A DNA stretch of 61,194 bases from an uncultured Desulfovibrio sp. (GCF_944324935.1 NZ_CALUYG010000012.1:1-61194), one strand, 5' to 3'; positions 16,692-26,402 are shown, numbered from the stretch's first letter. The notes: generated from the letters alone by a model not told the origin. Program-made: numbers and translations.

Positions 16692-19583
16692 ATGGCTACG
16701 GAAACGCCCCGCAAGTTCGGCCGGGAACTCTTCGGCCTCTTCCTGCTGTTCTGGTCGTTGTTGCTGCTGCTCAGCATCGTCACCTTCGATGTCAACGACC
16801 CCAGCCTCAATCATGTGGTCAGCAGCGATGCCGGCGTGGCGAACAGCGCGGGGCTTTTCGGCGCGTATGCCGCCGGTCTGCTCAATGACGTGTTCGGCAT
16901 CGGGGCCTATATCTGGCCGGTGCTTTTTGCGGCGCTGGGGGCGGCCTATGTGTCGCCCGCCTACGCCCTGCCGTGGTGGCGCTGGTGCGGAGCCTTCCTG
17001 CTGACGGTGGTCCTGCTGGTCATCGGCTCGGCCTGGGGGCTCTCCCTGGGGGACATAAGCGGCGGCGGCATGGTGGGCAATGCGCTGCACGGCAATACCA
17101 GCCGCTACCTCAGCCCGGTGGGCTCCAGCCTGGTCTGGATCTTTGTGGTGCTCATCGGGCTCCAGCTCTGCTTCGACATCTCGTGGTTCGCCTTTGCCGC
17201 CCTGGTGCGGGACGAGGCGCGCTTGCGCTGGCGGCAGTTCCGGGCGGGCGAGCTGTTCCGCGCCGGCGAGGAGGGGGACGCCGCCGGGGAAGCGGAAAAG
17301 ACGCCGCGTACCTTCCGTGAGCGGCTTGCCGCGCTAGGGCAGGCCCTGCGCGAACTGCGGCGCAAGACCAGGCGGGAGGTGGGGGAATCTTCCTTTCTTG
17401 TCCGCCTGCGCGACCGGCTGGGCAACATCCGCCCGCTGACGGACGAAGCCATGCCGGAGGTCTATGACGACACGGCGGAGGAAAACGGCCCCGCTCATGG
17501 CGGCATCAATCATCAGGCTGCCGGACGGGCGCGCTCGGCCGCCAACAAGATCAACCGCCTGCGCGACGCCCGCACCGACGCTGCGCCCGAGACGCCTGAC
17601 GTGACGCAGGAACGGGCGCCGGAAGTCTTTTTGCCCGGCGATGGGCCTGCCGACATGCCGTGGCGGGCTGAGCCGGCGCAGTCGTCGCCGGAAGATTGCG
17701 CGGCACGGACGCCGACTCCCGCGGTGACGGACGCGCCGCATCCGCCCGCCTCCTTCCTGCCGCCGGAAGGCGTCATCGTGCCCGAGGTGTTCGGCGAAGA
17801 CGGCAGGCCGCTGCCGCCGGAGGCGCAGCCCGCGCAAACGGGGATGGCGGCCGAGTTTCACGCCTCCGCCGGGCGGGACGAAACCCCGGCGGCGGATATT
17901 CCGGCGGCCGAGCCGGAGCCTTTCCGCACGACGGAGATATCCGCTCCGCCGGTGGGGCCGACGGCGGAACTGCTGGCTGATGCCTATGCGGAAGAAGCCG
18001 CCGAACCGCTGGACGTCACGGCCAATGCCCCCACCGTGCCGCCGGTCACGACGCCTCCCGCCAACACGCCGCCGGCGGCTGCTGTCGGACAGGCGGTGGG
18101 TGATGCGGTCAGACAGGCCGCGCGCACGACCCTTGCCGTGCTGGGCCGCAAGGCCCCTGTGCCGCTGCCGGGCCTTGACCTGCTTTCGCCGCCTGCGCCG
18201 GACGCCGTGCGCCCCGTGGAAGACCCGGCGCGTGCCCGGGCGCTCATGGCCTGCCTGCGGGATTTCGACATCCAGGCGGAGCTCGTGCGCGTGACGCCCG
18301 GCCCGGTGGTCACCATGTATGAAGTGCGGCCCGCGCCCGGCGTGCGCGTCAACCGCATCGCCAACCTGAGCGGCGAGATTGCGCTGGCCCTCAAGGCCAT
18401 CGCCGTACGCATCCAGGCCCCCATCCCCGGTCAGGACACCGTGGGCATCGAGATTCCCAATACCGAGCGGCAGACTGTGAATTTCCGCGAGCTGGTGGCC
18501 AGCGAGGCCTTCCGCAAGGGCTGCGGACCGCTGACTATGGTGCTGGGCAAGGACATTGCCGGACGGCCCGTGCTGGCCGACCTGGCCAAGATGCCGCATC
18601 TGCTGGTGGCCGGGGCCACCGGCGCGGGCAAGAGCGTGTGCCTCAATGGCATCTTGCTGAGTTTGCTGTACCGTACGCAGCCTTCGGAGATGCAGCTCTT
18701 GCTGGTGGACCCCAAGCGCATCGAAATGGCCGTCTATGCGGATGAGCCGCACCTCGTGCATCCTGTGGTCAAGGAGATGTCCGACGCCAAGAACGCGCTG
18801 GACTGGGCCGTGCACGAGATGGACAGCCGCTACGACGCCATGGCCCGTCTGGGCGTGCGCAACATCGCCGGCTACAATCAGAAGCTGGCCTCCTACGGTG
18901 ATGCCCTGCCGGACGATCTGCGCGATCTGGAGCCCATGAGCTATCTGGTCATCGTCATCGACGAGCTGGCCGACCTCATGCTCACGGCCGGCCGCGAGGT
19001 GGAGACCAGCATCGTGCGGCTGGCGCAGCTGGCCCGCGCCTCGGGCATCCATATGATTCTGGCCACCCAGCGGCCCAGCGTCAACGTGGTGACCGGTCTC
19101 ATCAAGGCAAACTTCCCCTGTCGCATCTCCTTCCAGGTGGCCTCGGTGCACGACTCGCGCACCATCCTCGATCAGGCCGGCGCGGAGCATCTGCTCGGCC
19201 GTGGCGACATGCTCTTCAAGCCCAGCGGCGGCCAGTTGCAGCGCCTGCACGGGCCCTTCGTCAGCGACGAGGAAGTCCACAACGTCGTCCAGTACTGGAA
19301 GCGCCACCTCAGCCCCTCCTACAAGGTGGACTTTGCCTCCTGGGGACTGGAAGCCGCAGGGCCGGGGGCCGGACGCGCCGGGGGCGGCGGCAATGCGGCC
19401 AACGACCCCGTCTATCCGGCCGTACAGGCCTTCGTGACCGAACAGGGCAAGGCCTCCATCTCGCTGGTGCAACGACGCTTCAACATCGGCTTCAACCGCG
19501 CCGCCCGCATCATGGAACAGCTGGAACAGGACGGCATCATCGGCCCCGCCTCCGGCAGCAAACCGCGATCCGTGGTCAAATAG
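16692..19583 (+). CDS. ftsK: DNA translocase FtsK
   Basis: Septal DNA pump that clears and aligns chromosome termini during division. The 963 residues comprise an N-terminal membrane region (about four helices in residues 12-170), a long Pro/Ala/Glu-rich linker (about 190-480), the RecA-like motor with Walker A GATGAGKSV near 642 and the VIVIDELADLM Walker B segment, and a C-terminal winged-helix gamma domain (last 65 residues). The chain appears intact. It sits between efp and lolA. Confidence 0.95.
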   Translation: MATETPRKFGRELFGLFLLFWSLLLLLSIVTFDVNDPSLNHVVSSDAGVANSAGLFGAYAAGLLNDVFGIGAYIWPVLFAALGAAYVSPAYALPWWRWCGAFLLTVVLLVIGSAWGLSLGDISGGGMVGNALHGNTSRYLSPVGSSLVWIFVVLIGLQLCFDISWFAFAALVRDEARLRWRQFRAGELFRAGEEGDAAGEAEKTPRTFRERLAALGQALRELRRKTRREVGESSFLVRLRDRLGNIRPLTDEAMPEVYDDTAEENGPAHGGINHQAAGRARSAANKINRLRDARTDAAPETPDVTQERAPEVFLPGDGPADMPWRAEPAQSSPEDCAARTPTPAVTDAPHPPASFLPPEGVIVPEVFGEDGRPLPPEAQPAQTGMAAEFHASAGRDETPAADIPAAEPEPFRTTEISAPPVGPTAELLADAYAEEAAEPLDVTANAPTVPPVTTPPANTPPAAAVGQAVGDAVRQAARTTLAVLGRKAPVPLPGLDLLSPPAPDAVRPVEDPARARALMACLRDFDIQAELVRVTPGPVVTMYEVRPAPGVRVNRIANLSGEIALALKAIAVRIQAPIPGQDTVGIEIPNTERQTVNFRELVASEAFRKGCGPLTMVLGKDIAGRPVLADLAKMPHLLVAGATGAGKSVCLNGILLSLLYRTQPSEMQLLLVDPKRIEMAVYADEPHLVHPVVKEMSDAKNALDWAVHEMDSRYDAMARLGVRNIAGYNQKLASYGDALPDDLRDLEPMSYLVIVIDELADLMLTAGREVETSIVRLAQLARASGIHMILATQRPSVNVVTGLIKANFPCRISFQVASVHDSRTILDQAGAEHLLGRGDMLFKPSGGQLQRLHGPFVSDEEVHNVVQYWKRHLSPSYKVDFASWGLEAAGPGAGRAGGGGNAANDPVYPAVQAFVTEQGKASISLVQRRFNIGFNRAARIMEQLEQDGIIGPASGSKPRSVVK

Positions 19584-19605
19584 GGGCCAGGACAGTTTGC
19601 CTGGG

Positions 19606-19645
19606 GGAGGGGGAGTCATCCCCAGCGCGCTTTTGCCTTTGTCCC
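19606..19645. repeat. family A repeat fragment after ftsK
   Basis: A short copy of the CCCCAGCGCGCTTTTGCC core with a preceding G-run. It lies in the 261-bp gap between ftsK and lolA, which otherwise holds nothing I can name. Confidence 0.4.
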
Positions 19646-19844
19646 CACTTGCGCCGGCAGGGCATGGCAAAGGCGCGCCCCTCGCGCTTGCTCCTGCCGG
19701 ACTTTTTGCGTACAGCGGAAGAGGGCGGCGGCCTTGCGGCGCAAGGCCCGCGTCCGCAGCGGCGCGGACATGGCCCGTGCGTCAGCCGGGGAGTCCGTCG
19801 CGCCGTCCGTATTCGAGTCTTCACGTCCAAAAAGGAGAAATCCC

Positions 19845-20525
19845 ATGCGGCAACGCATTTTTCCGCTCTTGTGTTCCCTTCTGCTGCTGGCGGCCATGAC
19901 GGCCATCGCACAGGCAGCGCCGTCCGACATCGTGAGCGGCATCCGCAAGCGTTACGACAGTCTGCAAAACTTCACGGCCACCTTTGAACAGACCCTGACC
20001 CACAAGGAAAGCGGCAATGTGGAAAAGCGCAAGGGGACCCTGCGCTTCAAGAAACCGCTGCTCATCCGCTGGGAAACGGAAGCCCCCACGCCCGAGACCC
20101 TCGTGGTCACGGAAAAGGAGATCTGGGATTACCTGCCCGATGAGGAGCTGGCCTACCGCTATCCGCCGGACCTCGTGCAGGATTCGCGCAGCATCATCCA
20201 GGTGCTCACCGGCCAGTCCAATCTTGACCGGGACTTCGACCTTGCGGAAGAGGGCAGGGAAGGCGGCCTGCGCAAGGTGCGCCTCTATCCCAAGGACCCC
20301 AGCCCGCAGATGGTGGAGGCTCTCATCTGGGTGGAGAACGATTACCTCATCCGCCGTGCGGACATCATCGACTTTTACGGCAATCATAACGACGTGCGTT
20401 TCGTGGACTTCAAGTCCAACAGCGGCGTGCCCGCCTCTGTCTTCAGCTTCACCCCGCCCAAGGGCGTGGAAGTGGAAGACCGCAGGGAAAAGGATGCCGT
20501 CCCGGAACGCGAACTGTTCAATTAG
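19845..20525 (+). CDS. lolA: outer membrane lipoprotein carrier protein LolA
   Basis: Periplasmic chaperone that ferries lipoproteins from LolCDE to the outer membrane. A Sec signal peptide ends near AQA (residue about 24), followed by the LolA pattern SLQNFTATFEQTL, RFKKPLLIRWE and a half-open beta-barrel-like strand series. Its 226 residues match the family. ATG 19845 has AAAAGGAGAAAT upstream. Lipoprotein clients in this window include BamD and the proteins at 7.2 and 57.5 kb. Confidence 0.9.
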   Translation: MRQRIFPLLCSLLLLAAMTAIAQAAPSDIVSGIRKRYDSLQNFTATFEQTLTHKESGNVEKRKGTLRFKKPLLIRWETEAPTPETLVVTEKEIWDYLPDEELAYRYPPDLVQDSRSIIQVLTGQSNLDRDFDLAEEGREGGLRKVRLYPKDPSPQMVEALIWVENDYLIRRADIIDFYGNHNDVRFVDFKSNSGVPASVFSFTPPKGVEVEDRREKDAVPERELFN

Positions 20526-20532
20526 TGCATTT

Positions 20533-20573
20533 TTTCGGCCTGTCGCTTCGCGGAAAAACCGCGGTTTTTCCGC
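20533..20573. repeat. family C intergenic palindrome, best copy
   Basis: CGGCCTGTCGCTTCGCGG leads into a perfect 24-bp palindrome at 20550-20573 with half-site GCGGAAAAACCG. It lies 8 bp after the lolA stop, where it could act as a 3' hairpin. Related copies are at 10165, 26362 and 51781. Confidence 0.55.
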
Positions 20574-20597
20574 TCCCTTTCTTCCTGCACGGCCTCT

Positions 20598-20722
20598 GCT
20601 GTTGATGCCCGTGAGGTTCTGAGTTTTGCGGGAAAGCCTACAGCATGCCCCACCTCCCCCCAGATAAAAGCGCGCTGGGGGAAGGGTGGGAGGCTTGGGG
20701 ATCCCCTCCCCCAAAAAACCGA
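20598..20722. repeat. family A intergenic repeat between lolA and the HAD gene
   Basis: Holds GATGCCCGTGAGGTTCTG, a variant of the segment at 9839 and 57134, and a hairpin of CCCACCTCCCCCC with GGGGGAAGGGTGGG around AAAGCGCGCT. It is in reverse orientation to the 9.9-kb copy. It ends about 35 bp before the HAD gene. Confidence 0.5.
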
Positions 20723-20758
20723 GCACATCGTGCCGCAGCGCAGCGTAGATGAGAGACC

Positions 20759-21415
20759 ATGACCACACCCTTTACGGATTGTTTTTTTGATCTGGACGGC
20801 ACGCTGACGGATTCCGCGCCCGGCATCCTCAATGGCGTACAACTGGCGCTGGCGCATTTTGGCCTTCGGCCGCCGCGCGAGAGCCTGACGTTTTTCATCG
20901 GGCCGCCGCTGCTGGAGTCCTTTGCCGTCTATTTTCCGGGTGAGCCGGACAAGGCGCGAACGGCCCTGCGCATCTACCGGGAATATTATCGGGAGCGGGG
21001 CATGCTCGAGAACAGCGTCTACGACGGCATAAGCGATCTGCTGGCCGCGCTGACCGCCGCGGGCGTGCGCGCGCATCTGGCCACGGCCAAGCCCGAGCCC
21101 TTTGCCCGGACCATCGTGGAACATTTCGGCCTGTTGCCGTATCTTACGGTGCTGGCCGGCGCGGAACTGGACGGCCCGCGGCACGACAAGACGGATGTGC
21201 TGCGCTATGCGCTGGGACTGGCGGCCCTGCCGCCGGGGGCCCGTCCCCTTATGATCGGCGACCGCCACCATGATGTGGAAGGGGCGCATGCCGTGGGCCT
21301 GCCCTGTGCGGGCGTGCTGTACGGCTACGGCAGCCGCGAGGAACTGACGGGAGCGGGCGCGGACTATGTGTGCGACTCGGTGAAGGCGCTGCGCCGCCTG
21401 CTGCTGCCGTCCTGA
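20759..21415 (+). CDS. HAD-family hydrolase, phosphoglycolate phosphatase-like
   Basis: Soluble 218-residue haloacid-dehalogenase phosphatase. Motif I DLDGT is at residues 11-15 (nucleophile Asp11), motif II is in the AHLATAKP segment, and motifs III/IV are represented by DKTDVL and MIGDRHHDVEGA. The helical cap of C1 type between motifs I and II is like Gph and PpaX. The true substrate could be phosphoglycolate, pyrophosphate or another small phosphoester; sequence alone does not say. Confidence 0.85.
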   Translation: MTTPFTDCFFDLDGTLTDSAPGILNGVQLALAHFGLRPPRESLTFFIGPPLLESFAVYFPGEPDKARTALRIYREYYRERGMLENSVYDGISDLLAALTAAGVRAHLATAKPEPFARTIVEHFGLLPYLTVLAGAELDGPRHDKTDVLRYALGLAALPPGARPLMIGDRHHDVEGAHAVGLPCAGVLYGYGSREELTGAGADYVCDSVKALRRLLLPS

Positions 21416-21525
21416 GGACGGGATGCCTTGCCAGACGTCCCGTGCCTGCGTACAACAGGAGGGCGGTTCCGTCATGCGCGACCGGACCGGACGTCTACTC
21501 AACCGCCGCAAGCGGAGGACAGAAT

Positions 21526-22149
21526 ATGGGTTTTGCCAATTCCAGTTGCAGTTTCACGCGCTTTCGCGTGCTGGACAGTCTGACTGACGAGCAATGGAGC
21601 GCCATCCCTGACAAGCTCCGGCAGTACGCCTTTCAGGACATCGACGAGCTGCCGGAGATGCAGGCGCACGGCTGGGTCTGCTTCGAGGATATGCTGGACA
21701 GCGCATGGCGCACGGCGCCGCCGCAGAAGGGCGCCTATTTCGTCTTTTCGCTGCGGCTGGACACGCGGCGCATCCCGGCGGGCGTGGTCAAGAAGCATCT
21801 GGCGCTGGCCCTGCGCGAGGAAAAGGAACGCATGCAGGCGCAGGGCAAGAACTTCATTTCCCGCGAACGCAAGAAAGAGCTGAAGGAACAGGTGCTTTTG
21901 CGGCTGCGACAGCGCTTTTTGCCCGTGCCGGCTGAATTCAACGTCATCTGGAACACGGCGAAGAACGAGGTCTGGTTCGCGTCCACCCAGAACAGGATGA
22001 TCGATCTGTTCATGGAATTCTTCCTCCTGAGTTTTGAGGTGCACCTGGAGCAGCTCACGCCGTACAGTCTGGCCGAGACCCTGCTGGACGAGGAGGCCAT
22101 GAGCCGCCTTGACCGCATGGAACCCACGGAATTTGCCGTCAACGCCTGA
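21526..22149 (+). CDS. RdgC-like recombination-associated protein
   Basis: A 207-residue protein with family features of RdgC: the R-x-DTRRIPAGVVKKHL segment, ERKKELKEQVLLRLRQRF and the FNVIWNTAKNEVWFAS strand pair. RdgC is a ring-shaped DNA-binding protein that restrains RecA. This version is shorter than the E. coli protein (about 300), as in several deltaproteobacterial relatives. ATG 21526 follows GCGGAGGAC. It is followed after 11 bp by a small gene that probably works with it, and recN lies three genes further on. Confidence 0.75.
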   Translation: MGFANSSCSFTRFRVLDSLTDEQWSAIPDKLRQYAFQDIDELPEMQAHGWVCFEDMLDSAWRTAPPQKGAYFVFSLRLDTRRIPAGVVKKHLALALREEKERMQAQGKNFISRERKKELKEQVLLRLRQRFLPVPAEFNVIWNTAKNEVWFASTQNRMIDLFMEFFLLSFEVHLEQLTPYSLAETLLDEEAMSRLDRMEPTEFAVNA

Positions 22150-22160
22150 GGAGAACACCC

Positions 22161-22682
22161 ATGAGCACCATCAGCGACTCCACGGACAGCATCCTCGGCA
22201 AGGAATTCCTCACCTGGCTCTGGTATCAGAGCGACGTGGCCCCCGGCGCCTTTGTGGACGCCACGGGCGCGCCCTTTGCCGTGAGCATGGAACAGCGCAT
22301 CGTGGTACAGGGCGGCGAGGGCGAGGCGCAGGAGACCGCGTCGGTCTCCGGGGCGCTTTCCCCCCTGCGGGAAGCCCGCTTCGGGCTGGGCACGGGCAAG
22401 AAGGTCTCCCGCGCGCTGGTACGCCTGGAAAAGGACGAGCTGGCCTTTCAGGTCAGCCTGCGGGCCGAGGATTTCAGCCTGAACAGTTTGAAGACGCCGA
22501 AGATCGAAAAAAGCGGCGACGATGACGATCCCGACGCGCTGCTGCTGGAAAAGATCTATCTGCTGGAAGTCTGCACCGGCCTGCTGGACAGCCTGTTCCA
22601 GCGTTTCCTGCGGCTGCGTCTGTCCGCGGACTGGCTGCGGGAAGTCAACGATATGCGGCAGTGGATGACCCGTACGGAATAG
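22161..22682 (+). CDS. conserved hypothetical protein, RdgC-like partner
   Basis: A 173-residue soluble acidic protein with no signal peptide. It begins MSTISDSTDSILGKEFLTWL; a GKEFLTWLWY start is, from memory, typical of a family found beside short RdgC-like genes. It has a beta-rich middle (RIVVQGGEGE), a DDDDPDA loop and a helical C-terminus (LLDSLFQRFLRLRLSADWL). A ribosome site GAGGAG precedes ATG 22161. No catalytic motif is visible, so a structural or DNA-metabolism accessory role is only inferred from context. Confidence 0.7.
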   Translation: MSTISDSTDSILGKEFLTWLWYQSDVAPGAFVDATGAPFAVSMEQRIVVQGGEGEAQETASVSGALSPLREARFGLGTGKKVSRALVRLEKDELAFQVSLRAEDFSLNSLKTPKIEKSGDDDDPDALLLEKIYLLEVCTGLLDSLFQRFLRLRLSADWLREVNDMRQWMTRTE

Positions 22683-22686
22683 CCAC

Positions 22687-23727
22687 ATGGGCAGCGCGTC
22701 GCTTTCTTCGGGCTCCCGGCTGCGGAGCGGCCGTCAGCTCCTGCTGCGGCTGGGGCGCAAACTGCTCTGGATGCTGCTCGTGCTCTGGGGCATCACCATC
22801 ATCAGCTTTGCGGTCATCCATCTTGCGCCCGGCTCTCCCACGGACATGGAGACCACGCTCAACCCGCTGGCGGGCGAGGCGGCCCGGCGGCAGCTCGATG
22901 CCCTCTACGGCCTCGACAAGCCGCTGCATGTGCAGTATCTGGACTGGCTTTCCCGCATGGTGCGGCTGGATTTCGGCGTGTCCATGTCGGCGGACGCCCG
23001 CCCCGTGCTGGACAAGATCCTTGAGCGCCTGCCCCTGACCGTGGGCATGAACGTGGTCTCGCTGCTGCTCACCCTCTGCATCGCCGTGCCGCTGGGCATC
23101 CTTTCGGCCTGCCGCCGCAATTCCTGGCTGGACAAGGGCGTGACCCTGCTGGTCTTTCTGGGCTTCGCCATGCCGTCCTTCTGGCTGGCCCTGCTGCTCA
23201 TGCTCTTTTTCGGGTTGGAACTGCAATGGCTGCCCATTTCCGGGCTGACCTCGCTGGACTTCCCGCATATGTCCTTCTGGGAAAAATGCGTGGACGTCAT
23301 GCGCCATCTGGCCTTGCCCATACTGGTGTATACCGTGGGTTCGCTGGCGGGCATGTCCCGCTATATGCGGGCCTGCATGCTGGAAGTGCTGCGCCAGGAC
23401 TACATCCTCACCGCGCAGGCCCGGGGGCTTTCCGGGCGCATGGTCATCTGGCGTCATGCCCTGCGCAATGCCTTACTGCCGGTCATCACCCTGCTGGGCC
23501 TGTCCGTGCCCGGCCTCATCGGCGGCAGCGTCATCATCGAATCCATCTTTGCCCTGCCGGGTCTGGGGCAGCTCTTTTATGCCGCGGTCATGGCGCGCGA
23601 TTACACCATGATCATGGGCAATCTGGTGCTGGGGGCCGTGCTGACGCTGGCCGGCAACGTGCTGGCCGACATCTGCTATGGCCTGGCTGATCCGCGCATC
23701 CGTTCCGCACAGGAGAAAAACGCATGA
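22687..23727 (+). CDS. ABC transporter permease, DppB/OppB family
   Basis: Inner-membrane permease of 346 residues with about six helices. The EAA loop, expected just before the last helices, is present as ARGLSGRMVIWRHALRNALL. The N-terminal helix and LAPGSPTDMETTLNP region are typical of peptide or nickel uptake permeases. It overlaps the DppC-type gene by 4 bp (ATGA). No substrate-binding protein or ATPase gene lies nearby, so the substrate (dipeptide, nickel or other) is open. Confidence 0.9.
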   Translation: MGSASLSSGSRLRSGRQLLLRLGRKLLWMLLVLWGITIISFAVIHLAPGSPTDMETTLNPLAGEAARRQLDALYGLDKPLHVQYLDWLSRMVRLDFGVSMSADARPVLDKILERLPLTVGMNVVSLLLTLCIAVPLGILSACRRNSWLDKGVTLLVFLGFAMPSFWLALLLMLFFGLELQWLPISGLTSLDFPHMSFWEKCVDVMRHLALPILVYTVGSLAGMSRYMRACMLEVLRQDYILTAQARGLSGRMVIWRHALRNALLPVITLLGLSVPGLIGGSVIIESIFALPGLGQLFYAAVMARDYTMIMGNLVLGAVLTLAGNVLADICYGLADPRIRSAQEKNA

Positions 23728-24560
23728 TGCCTCGTGTGCTGCGCCGCTGCCTGGGGCGGCATCTCATGTTCACGCTGGGGCTTGGCATCGTGCTCGTCAT
23801 GTCCCTTGCCGCGCTCTGCGCGCCGCTCATCGCTCCCTATGATCCCACGCAGGAGCATGGCCACGCCGTCCTCATGCCGCCGTGCGCCGAATTCTGGCTG
23901 GGCACGGACAGACTGGGCCGGGACGTGTTCTCCCGCCTGCTCTACGGCGGACAGGTCTCACTCTGGGTGGGCTTCGTGGCTGTGGGCATCTCCGTGAGCA
24001 TCGGCACGGTGCTCGGCCTCATCAGCGGCTATTTCCGGGGCTGGGTGGACGAGATCATCATGCGCGGCGTGGACGTCATGCTCTGTTTCCCGTCCTTCTT
24101 CCTCATCCTGGCGGTCATCGCCTTTCTGGAACCCAGTCTGGCCAACATCATGGTCGTCATCGGCCTCACGTCCTGGATGGGCGTCGCGCGGCTCGTGCGG
24201 GCCGAGACCCTCAGTCTGCGCGAACGCGAATTCGTGGCGGCCGCGCGACTGGCGGGCTGCTCCACGGCGCGCATGCTCTTCGGTCATATCCTGCCCAATG
24301 CGCTGGCCCCCATCCTCATCACCGCCACCCTGGGCGTGGCAGGGGCCATCCTGGTGGAGTCGAGCCTGAGCTTTCTGGGACTCGGCATGAGCCCGCCCAC
24401 CCCGAGCTGGGGCAATATGCTGCAGGACGGCAAGAACGTGCTGGAGTGCGCGCCCTGGCTCTCGCTCTATCCGGGGCTTGCCATCCTCATCACCGTTTTG
24501 GGCTACAATCTGCTGGGGGAAAGCCTGCGCGACTGGCTTGATCCGCGTCTCAAGCAGTAA
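23724..24560 (+). CDS. ABC transporter permease, DppC/OppC family
   Basis: Partner permease of 278 residues. The N-terminal GTDRLGRDVFSRLLYGG motif of DppC-type proteins and the EAA-type loop AARLAGCSTARMLFGHILPN are present, with ESSLSFLGLGMSPPTPSWG near the C-terminus. It starts with AGGAG 8 bp upstream of ATG 23724, inside the end of the DppB-type gene. Together the two would form a heterodimeric channel. recN follows after only 10 bp. Confidence 0.9.
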   Translation: MMPRVLRRCLGRHLMFTLGLGIVLVMSLAALCAPLIAPYDPTQEHGHAVLMPPCAEFWLGTDRLGRDVFSRLLYGGQVSLWVGFVAVGISVSIGTVLGLISGYFRGWVDEIIMRGVDVMLCFPSFFLILAVIAFLEPSLANIMVVIGLTSWMGVARLVRAETLSLREREFVAAARLAGCSTARMLFGHILPNALAPILITATLGVAGAILVESSLSFLGLGMSPPTPSWGNMLQDGKNVLECAPWLSLYPGLAILITVLGYNLLGESLRDWLDPRLKQ

Positions 24561-24570
24561 AGGGGGGACG

Positions 24571-26193
24571 ATGCTGGAACATCTGAGGATACGCAATCTG
24601 GCCCTCATCGAGGACATGGAGCTGGACTTCGCGCAGGGCATGAACGTGCTCACCGGCGAGACCGGCGCGGGCAAGAGCTTCATCCTCAAGGCGCTGGGCT
24701 TCTTGCTGGGCGACAGGCTGGCGGCGGACATGGTGCGCCCCGGCGCGGAACGCGCGCAGGTGGAGGCGCTCTTCCTCCTGAACGGGGAAGAGTGCATCAT
24801 CCGGCGCGAACTGCTGGCCGAGACCGGCCGCAGCCGCCTTTACGTCAACGACAGTCTGCGCTCGCAGGAGAGCGTACGCCAGCTGCGGGACGAGCTGCTG
24901 GTGCATACCAGCCAGCACGGGCAACAACAGCTCCTGCAACCGGCCTTTCAGGCCCGCCTCATGGAAAGCGCCCTGCCGGAAGCCGGTCTGCTGCGGGAGA
25001 AGGACGAGCTGCTGGGACGGTTGCGGGACGTGGCGGCCCGCCGCGAGGAGCTCAGGCAGCGGCAGACCGGGCTTGCCGACAAGCGCGACGTGCTGGAGAT
25101 GCAACAGCAGGAGATCGACAAGGTGGCCCCTGAAGAAGGCGAGGAAGAACGCCTTGAAGAAGTGCGCGCCCAAGCCCGTGCCGCCGAGCAGGCCGGGGAA
25201 CAGTACGAGGAAGCCCTCTGCCTGCTGCACGGGGAGGAGGAGCCCGGCTTGCTGGACAGGCTCGGCCGCCTTGAACGCCTGCTGCACCAGATGGCGCATG
25301 ATAACGACGAGTTGCAGGCCGATGCCGAGGCCGTGACGGCCGTACGGCAGCAGCTCCAGCATCTGAGCGGCGTGCTGCGCCGCCCGCCCGTGCCGGACGA
25401 TCTGCCGGACATGGACAGCGTGGAGGAGCGCCTCTACGAGCTGGCTCAGCTCAAGCGCAAACTGCGCCGCAGCATGGACGAGATCCTGGAACTGCGGCAG
25501 GAGATCGAGGAGAACCTCTCCTTCCTCGATGCCTGCGCGCTGGACATCTCCGCGCTGGACAAGGAAGAAGGCCGGCTTGCCGCTTCCCTGCGCGAGGTGG
25601 TGGAGCGTCTGCGCCCGCTGCGGCGGCAGGCGGCGGAAGACTTTGCCCGTCGCCTCGAGGCGGAGTTGCGGGAGCTGGGTTTCTCCGAACAGGTGCGCGT
25701 GCTGCCGGATCTTGTCCCGCAGGAGATCTGGCCCGGCATCGAGGATGACCGGGTGCGCATCCTCTGGGCCCCCAACCCCGGGCAGGCCCCGCAGCCGCTG
25801 GACAAGATCGCTTCCGGCGGCGAGCTCTCCCGTTTCCTGCTGGCGCTGGTCAGCGTGCGGCCCAAGGCCGAGAACGCCACCTTCATCTTTGACGAGGTGG
25901 ATGCCGGCGTGGGCGGCATGACGCTCAACAAGCTGGCCGACAAGCTGGCCCGGCTGGCCGAACAGCGACAGATGCTGCTCATCACCCACTGGCCGCAACT
26001 GGCGGCGCGGGCGCAGCGGCATTTCCAGGTCAGCAAGCAGATACGCGGCAACAGCACCTTCACGGTCTGTGCCCGCCTCGGTGCCGCGGATCGCCATGCC
26101 GAACTCGCCCGCATGGCCGGCGGCGGCGCACAGGGCGAAGCCGTGGCCGGCAGCCTGGAGAAGGAAGGGCAGGCGGCGGATGAGGGCCTGTAA
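24571..26193 (+). CDS. recN: DNA repair protein RecN
   Basis: SMC-like ATPase acting in double-strand break repair. The head is split: Walker A GETGAGKS at residues 29-36, and the signature ASGGELSRF with Walker B FIFDEVDAGVGG near 438. The two antiparallel coiled-coil arms lie between (about 155-380). The 540-residue length is normal. ATG 24571 lies just after AAGGGGGGACG. It continues the permease transcript. Confidence 0.94.
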   Translation: MLEHLRIRNLALIEDMELDFAQGMNVLTGETGAGKSFILKALGFLLGDRLAADMVRPGAERAQVEALFLLNGEECIIRRELLAETGRSRLYVNDSLRSQESVRQLRDELLVHTSQHGQQQLLQPAFQARLMESALPEAGLLREKDELLGRLRDVAARREELRQRQTGLADKRDVLEMQQQEIDKVAPEEGEEERLEEVRAQARAAEQAGEQYEEALCLLHGEEEPGLLDRLGRLERLLHQMAHDNDELQADAEAVTAVRQQLQHLSGVLRRPPVPDDLPDMDSVEERLYELAQLKRKLRRSMDEILELRQEIEENLSFLDACALDISALDKEEGRLAASLREVVERLRPLRRQAAEDFARRLEAELRELGFSEQVRVLPDLVPQEIWPGIEDDRVRILWAPNPGQAPQPLDKIASGGELSRFLLALVSVRPKAENATFIFDEVDAGVGGMTLNKLADKLARLAEQRQMLLITHWPQLAARAQRHFQVSKQIRGNSTFTVCARLGAADRHAELARMAGGGAQGEAVAGSLEKEGQAADEGL

Positions 26194-26361
26194 GCAGGAT
26201 CTTGCACGCAATCTCAGGAAATAGGTAAAATAAATCGTCCACGCTCGGCTTGCCGCTGGGGGGCCTTGCGTTCCGGGCGCTTCCCCGGTGCGCCGTTGGA
26301 GGGTTTTGCCATTGCAGACAGTAAAACGTGAGGTGGCGGCACAACGCCGTCCGGCCCAGAC

Positions 26362-26402
26362 CTCGCGGGAAAACCGTATTTTTCACGGAACGACAGGCCG
26401 TA
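26362..26402. repeat. family C intergenic palindrome copy
   Basis: On the minus strand it reads CGGCCTGTCGTTCCGTGA then AAAATACGGTTTTCCCGC, matching the 20533-20573 copy in layout with several substitutions in the arms. Confidence 0.45.
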
